The notes under the pieces are model-generated. The model did no database searches. It saw only the letters and a list, made by a program, of their open reading frames with translations, and had not been told where the DNA came from. A stretch of DNA of 64,000 nt from Clostridium sp. CAG:302. Its GTDB lineage: Bacteria; Bacillota_I; Bacilli_A; RF39; UBA660. The stretch spans positions 143,454 through 207,453 of the forward strand of contig FR887373.1 in the NCBI GenBank assembly GCA_000431795.1, given 5' to 3'. Every line of letters begins with the position of its first letter. The stretch's first letter is position 1. A program made the position numbers and the translations under genes. Positions 16,480-24,882 of the stretch are shown piece by piece.

Positions 16480-16572
16480 GGCTTATATATGATAGATATG
16501 TAGATATATTATTTTGAGACCTTGGACTCAAAATAACACATTAAGACAATTAGACTTAATGTGAATATAAAA
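16480..16572 (+). repeat. Double stem-loop intergenic repeat, copy 4
   Basis: The 5' box GGCTTATATATGATAG precedes a stem TTATTTTGAG (16509-16518) with CTCAAAATAA (16527-16536), loop ACCTTGGA, then CACATTAAG (16537-16545) with CTTAATGTG (16555-16563), loop ACAATTAGA. The 3' box GTGAATATAAA follows. Both stems are perfectly paired. Confidence 0.75.
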
Positions 16573-16602
16573 AAATCTAGACTACATAGTAATCTAGAAT
16601 AA

Positions 16603-16986
16603 TTATTTAATCATAATATTTTGTTTTTCATTTTTTAAAATATCTTCTTTGGGAAAAGTTATAGTAAGGATACCACTTTCATAATTAGCTTTAATATCAG
16701 ATTCCTTCTTTTCACCAATATAAAAACTTCTTTTTACTTCACCATAAAATCTTTCTCTTCTTATATAGGCCTCTACTTTTAAACTAACTGTTTTGGTAGC
16801 CTTAATAGTTAAATATCCATTTTCATAGTTTATTATTATATCTTCTTTTTTTAATCCCGGTAAATCTATTTCCATAATATATTTATTTTGATATTCTCTT
16901 ATATCTGTTTTCATATATTCTTTTTCTTTTAGTAATGGTGAATCTATAAGTGGAAAATAGTCATTTAAATAATATCTTGGTAACAT
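16603..16986 (-). CDS. Small heat shock protein, Hsp20/alpha-crystallin family
   Basis: The 127 residues contain the alpha-crystallin domain: YIMEIDLPGLKKEDI, then the strand GYLTIKAT, and the closing YESGILTITFPK, the conserved A-x-x-x-n-G-x-L motif. The N-terminal arm is short. Such proteins bind unfolding proteins without ATP and form oligomers. A heat-shock operator such as CIRCE was not seen upstream. It is read on the minus strand, apparently as its own unit or behind the small membrane protein gene. Confidence 0.92.
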   Translation of the reverse strand: MLPRYYLNDYFPLIDSPLLKEKEYMKTDIREYQNKYIMEIDLPGLKKEDIIINYENGYLTIKATKTVSLKVEAYIRRERFYGEVKRSFYIGEKKESDIKANYESGILTITFPKEDILKNEKQNIMIK

Positions 16987-17037
16987 TATATATCATTCCT
17001 TTCTATCTTTATTATGATTTATAAAAGGAAAAATATA

Positions 17038-17394
17038 CTAGTTTTCAATTATTAAATTACTATTTCCTAGCGGTAAATAAAGTAAGGCTCCTAGTAAGAT
17101 GAAGAAAGTAGCTGCGACTAAATATTTTTCTTGCTCTTTCTCTTCTTCAGTAGTAGCATTTTGATAACTATACATAGCATTTAAAAAGAAATATATAGCA
17201 ATAACAAGGTTTAATCTTCGATTATAATAATATATTTTATTTGCCTTCTCATTTGAAATACTAGGTATATTTAAAATACTTTTTTTCTTTTCATTTATTA
17301 GGTAAAAAGATATTATAGCTTTAACCACTAGTAGAAAAAAGAAAATTATATCAATATTAACTTGTTTTAAAAGTTCATCTTTGTCATTATTCAT
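17038..17394 (-). CDS. Small membrane protein, three predicted helices
   Basis: I do not recognise a family. The 118 residues contain hydrophobic stretches near positions 13-33, 62-78 and 90-108, separated by charged loops (NEKKKSI and TTEEEKEQEK). It is positioned between an XRE regulator and hsp20 on the same strand. The composition is typical of poorly characterised AT-rich Firmicute membrane proteins. No function is proposed. Confidence 0.6.
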   Translation of the reverse strand: MNNDKDELLKQVNIDIIFFFLLVVKAIISFYLINEKKKSILNIPSISNEKANKIYYYNRRLNLVIAIYFFLNAMYSYQNATTEEEKEQEKYLVAATFFILLGALLYLPLGNSNLIIEN

Positions 17395-17429
17395 ACTTAA
17401 TTATATAAAAAAGAATGACAAATATCATT

Positions 17430-17768
17430 CTATTCTAGATTTGTATTAACTTTTACATATTCTTCTTTCATTATTGATATTATTCTGATAATGAAATCTA
17501 TATCTTTTTCATCTAAATATTTACAATTATCGGTTATATATTTTAATTTGTTACTATTATCTGATGGAAGACTTTTAACATCTAATAAGGAGTTTAAATC
17601 AACATTAAATATTTTAGCGATATTTTTTAACATACTAGCAGTAGGCTCTGATTTACCTGTTTCTATTCTTGATAAGAAATTTCTATTTATTTTTAATGTA
17701 CTTGCTAATTCTTCTTGTGATATTCCTTTACTTTTTCTTAATTGTTTTATTTTTTCACTTAACTTCAT
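17430..17768 (-). CDS. XRE family HTH transcriptional regulator
   Basis: Starting at the ATG at 17768 (preceded by GGAGGT), the 112-residue protein has a Cro/CI helix-turn-helix in residues 5-58 (KIKQLRKSKGISQEELA and FLSRIETGKSEP) followed by a C-terminal helical part. A longer frame to 17873 would add a hydrophobic leader with no ribosome site, so it is rejected. It probably regulates its own expression and the following small membrane protein gene. It is divergent from gatCAB. Confidence 0.88.
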   Translation of the reverse strand: MKLSEKIKQLRKSKGISQEELASTLKINRNFLSRIETGKSEPTASMLKNIAKIFNVDLNSLLDVKSLPSDNSNKLKYITDNCKYLDEKDIDFIIRIISIMKEEYVKVNTNLE

Positions 17769-17933
17769 AATACCTCCAAAACTAGTTTTATTATAATAAA
17801 TTATATGATATTTTAAATACCTTGGTATTATTATTACCAAATTTGCAATAAATATTAGAAAAAACATCTTCAAAAAAACATTTTGTAGCTAAAAAGTAGT
17901 TTAAAATATTATTTTGGTATTAAATATTTTATA

Positions 17934-17962
17934 TTGTTATTATTATTAATTTGTTATATAAT
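17934..17962 (+). promoter_or_regulatory. Promoter of gatCAB
   Basis: TTGTTA (17934-17939), a 17-base spacer and TATAAT (17957-17962), 24 bases before the gatC start. Confidence 0.7.
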
Positions 17963-17985
17963 ATAGAGGTAAATGAGGAGGCATT

Positions 17986-18282
17986 ATGATAACAAGAGAT
18001 GTATTAGATAATTTAGCAAAAAAACTTATGTTTAAGATGAATGATGAAGAATATAAAACTTTAGAGAATGAGTTTGATGTTATATTAAAACAAATGGAAT
18101 TTATTGATAAGATAGATGGTATTGAAGAAGTTACTCCAATGACATTTCCTTTTGAACTTAATTTAGATGATGATTATTTAAGAGAAGATGTTTATAAAAA
18201 TGAAATTGATTTTAATGATATGGTTATTAATGTTAAAGATTATGATGACAATAGGGTAAAGGTACCTAAGGTGGTGGAATAA
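17986..18282 (+). CDS. gatC: Asp-tRNA(Asn)/Glu-tRNA(Gln) amidotransferase subunit C
   Basis: This is a small 98-residue GatC: an N-terminal helix (VLDNLAKKLMFKMNDEEY), a second helix ending with the typical MEFIDKIDGIEEVTPM and a C-terminal extension containing LREDV. GatC clamps GatA and GatB together. TGAGGAGG precedes the ATG. The stop codon overlaps the start of gatA by one base. Sequence and gene order leave little doubt. Confidence 0.95.
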   Translation: MITRDVLDNLAKKLMFKMNDEEYKTLENEFDVILKQMEFIDKIDGIEEVTPMTFPFELNLDDDYLREDVYKNEIDFNDMVINVKDYDDNRVKVPKVVE

Positions 18283-19718
18283 TGACTAATAAATGTATTG
18301 ATGAAATAAGAGAGGCTTTAGATACTGATAAGACCACTAGTGAGGAATTATTTAATGAGTCTAGAGATAAGGCTATTAAGTATCAAAAAGAATATAATAG
18401 TTTTGTTACCATCCTAGATAAGAAAGAAGAATTAGATAGTGATAGTGTTATTAGTGGTATTCCTTATGCTTTAAAAGATAATATTTCTACGAAAGGAATA
18501 TTAACTACAGCATCTTCAAATATACTTAAAGATTATATTCCTTTATATGACGCAACTGTATATAAGAAATTAAAAGAGGCTGGAGCTGTACTTGTAGGTA
18601 AAACAGTACTTGATGAACTTGCAATGGGTGGTACTGGTACTACTGGGCATACTGGTATTGTTAGAAATCCTTGGGATAAAACAAGAATGATTGGTGGTAG
18701 TTCTGCGGGTAGTGCTGCTGCAGTGGCACTCGGTATTGTACCTTTTGCTATTGGTAGTGATACAGGTGATTCTATTAGAAAGCCTGCGGCATATGGTGGT
18801 GTGGTAGGATATAAACCTACTTATGGCAGAATATCTAGATATGGACTATTTGCTTTTGCTTCAAGTTTAGATCATGTCGGAGTATTTACTAGAAGTGTTA
18901 AAGACACTGCTTATGTTATGGATATTATTAAAGGTCATGATGATAAAGATATGACTAGTTTACCTGATGAAGATGTTAACTATGTAAATAATTTGTCAAA
19001 TGATGTCAAAGGAAAGAAATTGTTTTACATGAAAGAGGCATTAGAGATAAACAATGGTAATGAAAATTTAGAAAAAATAATAGAAAGTTTTTATAAGACT
19101 ATAGATAAGTGCAGAGAACTTGGTATAGAAGTAGAGGGAGTAAGCTTTAGAAAAGATTTACTTGAGGCTGTATATCCTGCTTATAATGTTATATCTTGCG
19201 CTGAGGCAACCTCTAATAACTCTAATTTAACTGGTATTCCATTTGGTAATAGAATAGATGGTAATAATATTAATGATATTATGATGAATACTAGAACTGA
19301 GGGATTTTCAGAACTTATTAAGAGAAGATTTGTTATAGGTAGTTATGTTCTTCAGAAAGAAAATCAAGAAAAGTTATTTTTGAATGCAGGCAGAGTAAGA
19401 AGAATGATTGTAGATAGAATGAACGAACTATTTAAAGAATATGATGCACTTATTATGCCAAGTGCTCCGGATATTGCACCGCTATTTAATGAAGCAAGTG
19501 ATAAGTTATCAGATGAGTATCTAATACTTGGTAATCATTTAGTTATTGGTAACTTTGGAGGATTCCCTAGTATATCTATTCCTAGTGGATTTGTTAATAA
19601 TATGCCTATTAGTGTTAATATTACTGGTAGAGCAAAAGAAGATAGTTTAGTGCTTAATCTTGCTAATAAATTAGAAGAAGTACTTGGATGTAAAGGAATG
19701 GTGGCTAAAGATGAGTAA
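18282..19718 (+). CDS. gatA: Asp-tRNA(Asn)/Glu-tRNA(Gln) amidotransferase subunit A
   Basis: This is an amidase-signature enzyme of 478 residues. The catalytic lysine is in ALKDNIS, the cis-Ser in GGSSAGSAA and the nucleophilic Ser in GSDTGDSIRKPA. GatA releases ammonia from glutamine and passes it to GatB. Two glycines that are nearly invariant in bacterial GatA (GGSSGGS and DTGGS) are Ala and Asp here, a conservative departure since the triad remains. It overlaps gatC by 1 base and gatB by 8 bases. Confidence 0.97.
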   Translation: MTNKCIDEIREALDTDKTTSEELFNESRDKAIKYQKEYNSFVTILDKKEELDSDSVISGIPYALKDNISTKGILTTASSNILKDYIPLYDATVYKKLKEAGAVLVGKTVLDELAMGGTGTTGHTGIVRNPWDKTRMIGGSSAGSAAAVALGIVPFAIGSDTGDSIRKPAAYGGVVGYKPTYGRISRYGLFAFASSLDHVGVFTRSVKDTAYVMDIIKGHDDKDMTSLPDEDVNYVNNLSNDVKGKKLFYMKEALEINNGNENLEKIIESFYKTIDKCRELGIEVEGVSFRKDLLEAVYPAYNVISCAEATSNNSNLTGIPFGNRIDGNNINDIMMNTRTEGFSELIKRRFVIGSYVLQKENQEKLFLNAGRVRRMIVDRMNELFKEYDALIMPSAPDIAPLFNEASDKLSDEYLILGNHLVIGNFGGFPSISIPSGFVNNMPISVNITGRAKEDSLVLNLANKLEEVLGCKGMVAKDE

Positions 19719-21132
19719 ATATATTCCCGTTATTGGTTTAGAAGTCCACTGCGAACTAAAAAGTAATAGTAAAAATTTTAGTTCTAGTAAAAATGGTGAT
19801 GGTGATGTTAATACTAATTTATCAGTAGTGGACATTGGTTATCCTGGTATACTTCCAGTAGTTAACAAAGAAGCTGTTAGAAAGAGTATTATGGTAGCTT
19901 TAGCATTAAACTCTACAATACCAGAATATCTAACTTTTGATAGAAAGAATTATTATTATCCTGATTTACCTAAAGGATATCAGATTACTCAGTTTGGTAA
20001 TCCAATAGGTACTAAAGGTTATGTAATGATAAATGTAGATGGAGTAGAAAAAAAGATTACTATTCAAGATACACATTTAGAGGAAGATACCGCTAATATG
20101 GATCATTTAAGTACTTATTCTTTAATTGATTATAATAGAGCAGGAGTACCACTACTGGAGACTGTTACTGATCCTTGTATTAGTTCTTCAAAAGAAGCTA
20201 TAGCTTATCTTGAGACACTTAGAAATATGTTCTTATACTTAGATGTTAGTGACGCAAGAGCAGATCTTGGTCAAATAAGAGTAGATGTTAATGTATCTCT
20301 AATGAAAGAAGGAGATACTAAACTTGGCACAAGAGTAGAAATGAAGAATATTAACTCTTTTACAACTGTTAAAGAAGCTATTGAAGTTGAAATAAAAAGA
20401 CAAACTGAAATACTTGAAGCAGGTGGAGTAATTGAACAAGAAACAAGAAGGTATGATGAAATAAATAAAACAACAGTATTTATGAGAGGTAAAGTAGATG
20501 CAATAGATTATAAGTATTATACTGAACCTAATATACCTCCTATTAAACTGAGAGAAGAATATATTAATAGTATTAAGAAAGATATGCCAGTACTTGAATA
20601 TGAAAGAAAGAAAAAATATATAGATGAATATGGTATTGGCAGTGTTGATGCAGGTACTTTAACTAAAGATAGAAAATTATCTGACTATTTTGAAAGTATT
20701 ATTAGTAATGGTTCTAATCCTAAAAATACTGCTAATATTATAGTGGGATTTCTACTTGGATATTTAAATAAAAACTTTAAATCTATTAGTGATATAGATA
20801 TTGATACAAAGGATTTTAGCGAAGTTATTAAAATGATGAGTGATGGCAAAATATCTAATAAACAAGTAAAAGATATATTTACTAAAGCACTAGATGAGAA
20901 TAAGAATGTTCTTGATATTGCAAAGAGTGAAGGTACACAAATTAGTGATAAAGAAGAAATAAGAAAGATTATTAATGAAGTATTTAATGATAATCCTAAT
21001 ATTGTTAATGATTATAAAAACGGTAAAAACGTTACGGGATTTATTATGGGTCTTATCATGAAGAAAACTTCAGGTAAAGTAAATCCTGGTATTACAAATA
21101 TGGTATTAAGAGAAGAACTAGAAAAACTATAA
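19711..21132 (+). CDS. gatB: Asp-tRNA(Asn)/Glu-tRNA(Gln) amidotransferase subunit B
   Basis: The ATG at 19711 gives the classic N-terminus YIPVIGLEVHCELK. The cradle domain (PDLPKGYQITQF, VDVNVSLMKEG, GTRVEMKNINSF) and C-terminal YqeY-like tail domain (VNPGITNMVLREEL) are intact over 473 residues. GatB phosphorylates and transamidates mischarged Asp-tRNA or Glu-tRNA. A tRNA-Asn gene follows 146 bases downstream behind a strong terminator. GatCAB presence implies that Asn-tRNA and/or Gln-tRNA is made by the indirect pathway. Confidence 0.97.
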   Translation: MSKYIPVIGLEVHCELKSNSKNFSSSKNGDGDVNTNLSVVDIGYPGILPVVNKEAVRKSIMVALALNSTIPEYLTFDRKNYYYPDLPKGYQITQFGNPIGTKGYVMINVDGVEKKITIQDTHLEEDTANMDHLSTYSLIDYNRAGVPLLETVTDPCISSSKEAIAYLETLRNMFLYLDVSDARADLGQIRVDVNVSLMKEGDTKLGTRVEMKNINSFTTVKEAIEVEIKRQTEILEAGGVIEQETRRYDEINKTTVFMRGKVDAIDYKYYTEPNIPPIKLREEYINSIKKDMPVLEYERKKKYIDEYGIGSVDAGTLTKDRKLSDYFESIISNGSNPKNTANIIVGFLLGYLNKNFKSISDIDIDTKDFSEVIKMMSDGKISNKQVKDIFTKALDENKNVLDIAKSEGTQISDKEEIRKIINEVFNDNPNIVNDYKNGKNVTGFIMGLIMKKTSGKVNPGITNMVLREELEKL

Positions 21133-21138
21133 AATATG

Positions 21139-21176
21139 TCTATCAACAGGTATGTTGATAGATTTTTCTTTTTTTT
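21139..21176 (+). terminator. Intrinsic terminator of gatCAB
   Basis: TCTATCAACA pairs perfectly with TGTTGATAGA around GGTA and is followed by a long T-run. Confidence 0.9.
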
Positions 21177-21228
21177 AGGTATTTTTTTATAAATAATGAA
21201 TAAAATATTAAAAAAGTTAAAAAAACAC

Positions 21229-21257
21229 TTGATTAGTTTAAAAAAATGTTATATACT
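21229..21257 (+). promoter_or_regulatory. Promoter of tRNA-Asn
   Basis: TTGATT (21229-21234), a 17-base spacer and TATACT (21252-21257); the mature tRNA starts at 21279. Confidence 0.7.
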
Positions 21258-21278
21258 TAAGAAGTCAAGTGAACAAGT

Positions 21279-21354
21279 GGCCAATTAGCTCAGTCGGTAG
21301 AGCACTCGGCTGTTAACCGATAGGTCGTAGGTTCGAGCCCTACATTGGCCGCCA
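21279..21354 (+). tRNA. tRNA-Asn (anticodon GTT)
   Basis: This is a 76-base cloverleaf with acceptor GGCCAAT/ATTGGCC, D-arm TAGCTCAGTCGGTAGAGCA, anticodon GTT at 21312-21314 in loop CTGTTAA, T-loop GGTTCGAGCCC and an encoded CCA. The outermost anticodon-stem pair is a C-T mismatch. It stands alone with its own promoter and terminator, downstream of gatCAB. Confidence 0.96.
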
Positions 21355-21364
21355 TTTGAATATT

Positions 21365-21395
21365 AAGAGTCTATTACTTATAGATTCTTTTTTTA
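21365..21395 (+). terminator. Terminator of tRNA-Asn
   Basis: AAGAGTCTAT pairs with ATAGATTCTT (one G-T) around TACTT, followed by seven T. Confidence 0.85.
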
Positions 21396-21458
21396 TTTTA
21401 TATACGACCTATCTTAGATTATTCTTTTATAATTAGGAAGATTATAGATATTAAATTT

Positions 21459-21548
21459 GGCCACAGATATGATAAAACAAAAGTGTTTTAGTTTTGAGAT
21501 TACAAACTCAAAACTATTTGAAAAGACAGAATGACTTTTCAAAGTAAA
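21459..21548 (+). repeat. Double stem-loop intergenic repeat, copy 5
   Basis: AGTTTTGAG (21490-21498) pairs with CTCAAAACT (21507-21515), then TTTGAAAAG (21517-21525) pairs with CTTTTCAAA (21535-21543), loop ACAGAATGA. An ATATGATA box lies upstream and a small AAAAC/GTTTT stem precedes the first hairpin. It accounts for most of the 200 bases between the tRNA-Asn terminator and the secE promoter. Confidence 0.7.
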
Positions 21549-21574
21549 ATAATAATAAAACTTCAATAAAAATG

Positions 21575-21604
21575 TTGACAAATAAGTATTTATTGTGGTA
21601 TATT
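21575..21604 (+). promoter_or_regulatory. Promoter of secE-nusG
   Basis: A consensus TTGACA (21575-21580) and TATATT (21599-21604) are separated by 18 bases. Confidence 0.75.
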
Positions 21605-21657
21605 TATGTCAACCGAAAGGTGTTTTTATTTTAATCAAATATTGGGAGGATTTTGAT

Positions 21658-21825
21658 ATGATAGAATATTTTAAAGGTGTAAAAAAAGAAATATCTAGAA
21701 TTAGATGGACAAGTAAAAAAGAACTTGTTAAATACTCTGTATCAACAGTAGCATTTATGATCTTTTTTGGAGTATTTTTCTATGCTATTGATTTACTAGT
21801 AGCATTACTAAGGAGTAAGATATAA
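21658..21825 (+). CDS. secE: Preprotein translocase subunit SecE
   Basis: From the ATG at 21658, behind GGGAGGA, the 55-residue protein has the single-helix SecE form: an amphipathic start (YFKGVKKEISRIRWTSKKEL) and one membrane helix (VSTVAFMIFFGVFFYAIDLL). SecE stabilises SecY in the translocon. A longer frame to 21595 lacks support. The stop shares a base with the nusG start, the usual arrangement. The rpmG (L33) gene that often precedes secE is absent here. Confidence 0.93.
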   Translation: MIEYFKGVKKEISRIRWTSKKELVKYSVSTVAFMIFFGVFFYAIDLLVALLRSKI

Positions 21826-22358
21826 TGAAAAAAGAATGGTATGTTGTAAATACTGTAAGTGGTTACGAGTATAAAGTAAAAGAAAAACTAGAAATGAGAA
21901 TTAACTCTATGGATTTACATGAAAATATATTCAGAGTTATTGTTCCAGAACAAAAAGAAATAGAATATAAAAATGGAGTTAAGAAAGAAAAAGTTAAAAA
22001 GATGTTTCCAGGATATGTATTAGTTGAAATGGTTATGTCTGATGAAGCATGGTATATTGTCAGAAATACTGCGGGTGTTACTGGATTTATAGGATCTTCT
22101 GGTAAAGGTGCTAAACCTATTCCTCTACTTCCCCAAGAAGTTGATAAAATACTTAATAGTATGGGTATGAGTAGAGTAGATGTTAGTAAAGACCTTAAAG
22201 AAGGTGCTAAAGTTAAGATTATTGCAGGGCCATTTAAAGATATGACCGCTAAAATAGATACTATTGATTTAAAAGAACAAAAGCTAAATGTTTTAGTAGA
22301 TTTATTTGGACAAGAGACTTCTGTCGAAGTTGATATGCAAGAAGTTGAGACTATATAA
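21825..22358 (+). CDS. nusG: Transcription termination/antitermination protein NusG
   Basis: The 177 residues comprise the NGN domain (WYVVNTVSGYEYKVKEKL, MFPGYVLVEM, IVRNTAGVTGFIGS) and a C-terminal KOW domain beginning GAKVKIIAGPFKDM. NusG binds RNA polymerase and links it to Rho or the ribosome. It is translationally coupled to secE and followed by a structured leader and the ribosomal-protein operon. The assignment is secure. Confidence 0.97.
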   Translation: MKKEWYVVNTVSGYEYKVKEKLEMRINSMDLHENIFRVIVPEQKEIEYKNGVKKEKVKKMFPGYVLVEMVMSDEAWYIVRNTAGVTGFIGSSGKGAKPIPLLPQEVDKILNSMGMSRVDVSKDLKEGAKVKIIAGPFKDMTAKIDTIDLKEQKLNVLVDLFGQETSVEVDMQEVETI

Positions 22359-22429
22359 TTAGAATAAAAACACTATATAATAGAAAAAAATAGCAATTTA
22401 GATAAAAAATAGTTGAAAACTTTAAAAAA

Positions 22430-22503
22430 GTGTGCTATCATTACTTCTGCGAGGCATATTATTATGTTAGTAAGTGGAAGGCGGACGCTGATAGGACCAC
22501 ACG
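22430..22503 (+). ncRNA. Structured mRNA leader of rplK (candidate L1/L11 autoregulatory site)
   Basis: GTGTG plus CTATCA (22430-22440) pair with TGATAG plus CACAC near 22489-22503, enclosing TTACT/AGTAA (22441-22445 with 22469-22473) and a GTGGAAGG segment. The GTGGAAGG element recurs in the rplA leader and resembles the L1 target in 23S rRNA and in other L11-L1 operon leaders, so feedback by L1 is likely. Confidence 0.55.
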
Positions 22504-22534
22504 CGAAAATAAAATTTAATAGGAGGTGTTTTTC

Positions 22535-22954
22535 GTGGCTAAAGAAGTTACTAAGAAAATAACATTACAAATTCCAGCAGGAAAAGCAACACCAGCTCCT
22601 CCAGTAGGAACTGTACTTGGACCTGCAGGTATCAATCTACAAGAGTTTTGTACTAAATTCAATGATTCAACTAGAGATAAAATGGGAGATATCGTTCCAG
22701 TAGTTATTACAATTTATGATGATAGAAGTTTTGATTTTGTACTTAAGACTCCACCTGCTGCTTTCTTATTAAAGAAGGTTGCTGGTATTAAATCTGGCTC
22801 TAGTAAGGGCGAAGTAGTTGCAACTATATCTAAGGATCAACTTAGACAAATTGCAGAAACTAAATTACCTGATTTAAATGCTTATACAGTAGAAGAAGCT
22901 ATGAAGATAGTTGAAGGTACTGCTAGAAACATGGGAATCAAAATCGCAGAATAA
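22535..22954 (+). CDS. rplK: 50S ribosomal protein L11
   Basis: The 139-residue protein starting [17 protein letters not shown] has the L11 signature [18 protein letters not shown] and the C-terminal rRNA-binding domain ([19 protein letters not shown]). The start is the GTG at 22535, 8 bases after AGGAGG; a second GTG at 22526 overlaps the ribosome site and is rejected. L11 forms the GTPase-associated stalk base with 23S rRNA. Confidence 0.97.
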   Translation: MAKEVTKKITLQIPAGKATPAPPVGTVLGPAGINLQEFCTKFNDSTRDKMGDIVPVVITIYDDRSFDFVLKTPPAAFLLKKVAGIKSGSSKGEVVATISKDQLRQIAETKLPDLNAYTVEEAMKIVEGTARNMGIKIAE

Positions 22955-22972
22955 TAAAAATAATTAATATGT

Positions 22973-23035
22973 CATATAGGTTTATACCTATGTGGAAGGA
23001 TGCATATTAGTCCGCAAATACCACATAAGGAGGGA
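22973..23035 (+). ncRNA. Leader of rplA with two mutually exclusive stems (candidate L1 site)
   Basis: CATATAGG (22973-22980) can pair with CCTATGTG (22987-22994), or the overlapping TATGTGG (22989-22995) can pair with CCACATA (23021-23027) directly before the AAGGAGGG ribosome site. The GTGGAAGG motif matches the rplK leader. The alternative pairings suggest translational control of rplA by its own product. Confidence 0.55.
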
Positions 23036-23041
23036 AGAAAA

Positions 23042-23737
23042 ATGAAAAGAAGTAAAAGATATGTTGCTAACTTAGAAAAACTTGATAAGAATAAAGCATA
23101 TTCAGTAGAAGAAGCTGTTAAATTAGTTAAAGAAACTTCTAATTCTAAGTTTGATGGTACTGTAGAAGTAGCTATGAATTTAAACTTAGATACTAAAAAG
23201 AACGATCAACAATTAAGAGGAGCAGTTGTTCTACCAAATGGTACTGGTAAAAGTAAGAGAATTTTAGTTCTTGCTAAAGGTGACCAAGCTAAAGCTGCTA
23301 AAGAAGCTGGAGCTGACTTTGTAGGAGATGTTGATATGATTCAAAAAATCGAAAAAGAATCTTGGTTCGACTATGATGTAATCATTGCTACTCCTGAAAT
23401 GATGCCGCTTTTAGGTAAAATAGGTAAATTACTTGGACCTAAAGGTTTAATGCCAAACCCTAAGACTGGTACTGTTACTACTGATACTGCTAAAGCAATT
23501 GAAGAAACTAAAAAAGGTAAAGTTAACTACAGAACTGATAGTTTCGGAAATGTTCATGGCATTATTGGTAAAGCAAGTTTTGATGATGCTAAATTAGCAG
23601 AAAATCTTAAAGCTTTTGTTGAAGCAATAATGAAAGTTAAACCTTCAACAGTAAAAGGTGCTTATGTTAAGAATATTAGTATTTCTTCAACAATGGGACC
23701 TGGTGTTAAAATTGATTTAAATTCATTTGACAAATAA
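23042..23737 (+). CDS. rplA: 50S ribosomal protein L1
   Basis: The ATG at 23042 follows AAGGAGGG and yields 231 residues beginning [12 protein letters not shown]. The L1 signature is present ([23 protein letters not shown], split over domains I and II). L1 binds 23S rRNA at the E-site stalk and in many bacteria represses its own mRNA, fitting the structured leader here. A longer in-frame start at 23000 runs through that leader and is rejected. Confidence 0.97.
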   Translation: MKRSKRYVANLEKLDKNKAYSVEEAVKLVKETSNSKFDGTVEVAMNLNLDTKKNDQQLRGAVVLPNGTGKSKRILVLAKGDQAKAAKEAGADFVGDVDMIQKIEKESWFDYDVIIATPEMMPLLGKIGKLLGPKGLMPNPKTGTVTTDTAKAIEETKKGKVNYRTDSFGNVHGIIGKASFDDAKLAENLKAFVEAIMKVKPSTVKGAYVKNISISSTMGPGVKIDLNSFDK

Positions 23738-23774
23738 TTTTATTTAATATATAATAATGTTGTTTGAGAAATAT

Positions 23775-23880
23775 TATGCCAAAGACAGTAAGGGCGTTAA
23801 GCTTGAAAATCTTACCGAGGAATAAAAAAATAACAAGTCTTTTATCCCTCGCAAGTAGAGGGATTTTATTATGGCATAGG
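23775..23880 (+). ncRNA. Ribosomal protein L10 leader with attenuator
   Basis: TATGCC (23775-23780) pairs with GGCATA (23873-23878). Inside lie the conserved AAAGACAGTAAGG and CTTACCGAGG segments of the L10(L12)4 binding structure and a hairpin ATCCCTC/GAGGGAT followed by TTTTATT that can act as an attenuator. This is the expected position, just before rplJ-rplL. Confidence 0.88.
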
Positions 23881-23894
23881 AAAGGAATGATACT

Positions 23895-24389
23895 ATGGCA
23901 AATGCAAAAATATTAGAGAAGAAGTCTTTAGTTGTAGATGAAATCAAAGGTAAATTTGAAAATGCTAAATCAGTAGTAGTATTTGATCCAAGAGGATTAA
24001 ATGTTGCTGAAGTAACTGAACTAAGAAAAGCTCTAAGAGAATCAGGTTCTGATTATAAAGTATATAAAAATACTTTAGCTAAAAGAGCTGCTGATAGTTT
24101 AGATATTAAATTAGATGAGTATTTAGAAGGACCTTCTGCAATAAGTTTTTCTAGTGATGAACTTGCTCCTGTTAAAATCATTAGTGATTTTGCTAAGAAG
24201 CATTCAGCACTTGAATTAAAAGCTGGTATCGTTGAAGGAAAGGTTGTAGCTGCTGATGAATTATCTGTATATGCTGCTATTCCATCAAGAGAAGGATTAC
24301 TTACAATGCTTGCTGCAGGACTTATGGGTACTGTTAAAGACTTATCAATATGTTTAGATTTATATGCTAAACAAAAAGAAGAAAATTAA
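23895..24389 (+). CDS. rplJ: 50S ribosomal protein L10
   Basis: This is a 164-residue L10 with the N-terminal rRNA-binding part (KKSLVVDEIKGKFENAKSVV, DPRGLNVAEVTELR, YKVYKNTLAKRA) and a C-terminal helix that carries L7/L12 dimers. AAAGGAATG lies before the ATG. It forms the stalk with L12 and controls its own operon through the leader immediately upstream. Confidence 0.96.
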   Translation: MANAKILEKKSLVVDEIKGKFENAKSVVVFDPRGLNVAEVTELRKALRESGSDYKVYKNTLAKRAADSLDIKLDEYLEGPSAISFSSDELAPVKIISDFAKKHSALELKAGIVEGKVVAADELSVYAAIPSREGLLTMLAAGLMGTVKDLSICLDLYAKQKEEN

Positions 24390-24424
24390 TAAAAAATAAA
24401 TTATAGGAAAGGAAGGAAAATATA

Positions 24425-24790
24425 ATGGCTAAATTAACAAAAGAAGAATTTATAAATTCACTAAATGAAATGTCTATTCTTGAAATTAAAGAATTAGTTG
24501 ACGCAATGAAGGAGGCGTATGGTGTTGACCCATCAGCAGTTGCTGTAGCAGGACCTGCAGTAGCAGCTGTTGAAGAAGGACCAAGCAAAGTTAATGTTGT
24601 TTTAACTGCTGCTGGTGCTAACAAGATTGCTGTTATTAAATTAGTTAGAGATTTAACTGGTTTAGGATTAAAAGAAGCTAAAGACATTGCTGATAATGGT
24701 GGAAACGTTAAAGAAGGCATCGACAAAGAAGAAGCTGAAAAGATTAAAGCTCAATTTGAAGAAGCTGGAGCTACTGTTGAATTAAAATAA
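24425..24790 (+). CDS. rplL: 50S ribosomal protein L7/L12
   Basis: The 121 residues comprise the N-terminal dimerisation helices, an Ala/Val/Gly hinge ([11 protein letters not shown]) and the C-terminal factor-binding domain ([21 protein letters not shown]). L7/L12 recruits translational GTPases. AAAGGAAGGAAAA precedes the ATG. A strong terminator follows the gene. Confidence 0.97.
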   Translation: MAKLTKEEFINSLNEMSILEIKELVDAMKEAYGVDPSAVAVAGPAVAAVEEGPSKVNVVLTAAGANKIAVIKLVRDLTGLGLKEAKDIADNGGNVKEGIDKEEAEKIKAQFEEAGATVELK

Positions 24791-24818
24791 TTAGTTTGTA
24801 GACATTTAAAATTATGAA

Positions 24819-24850
24819 GAAATCTATTTTATTAGATTTCTTTTTCTTTT
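24819..24850 (+). terminator. Intrinsic terminator of the rplJ-rplL unit
   Basis: GAAATCTA (24819-24826) pairs with TAGATTTC (24833-24840), followed by TTTTTCTTTT. This hairpin would encode the hydrophobic start of a longer reading of the next gene, which argues against that start. Confidence 0.85.
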
Positions 24851-24882
24851 TATTTGTGTTATACTTTTGTTGTGATGCATAT

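Noticed and set aside
24367..24726. Minus-strand frame opposite rplL
   Set aside because: Antisense shadow of L7/L12; Ala/Pro/Ser-rich as expected from its complement.
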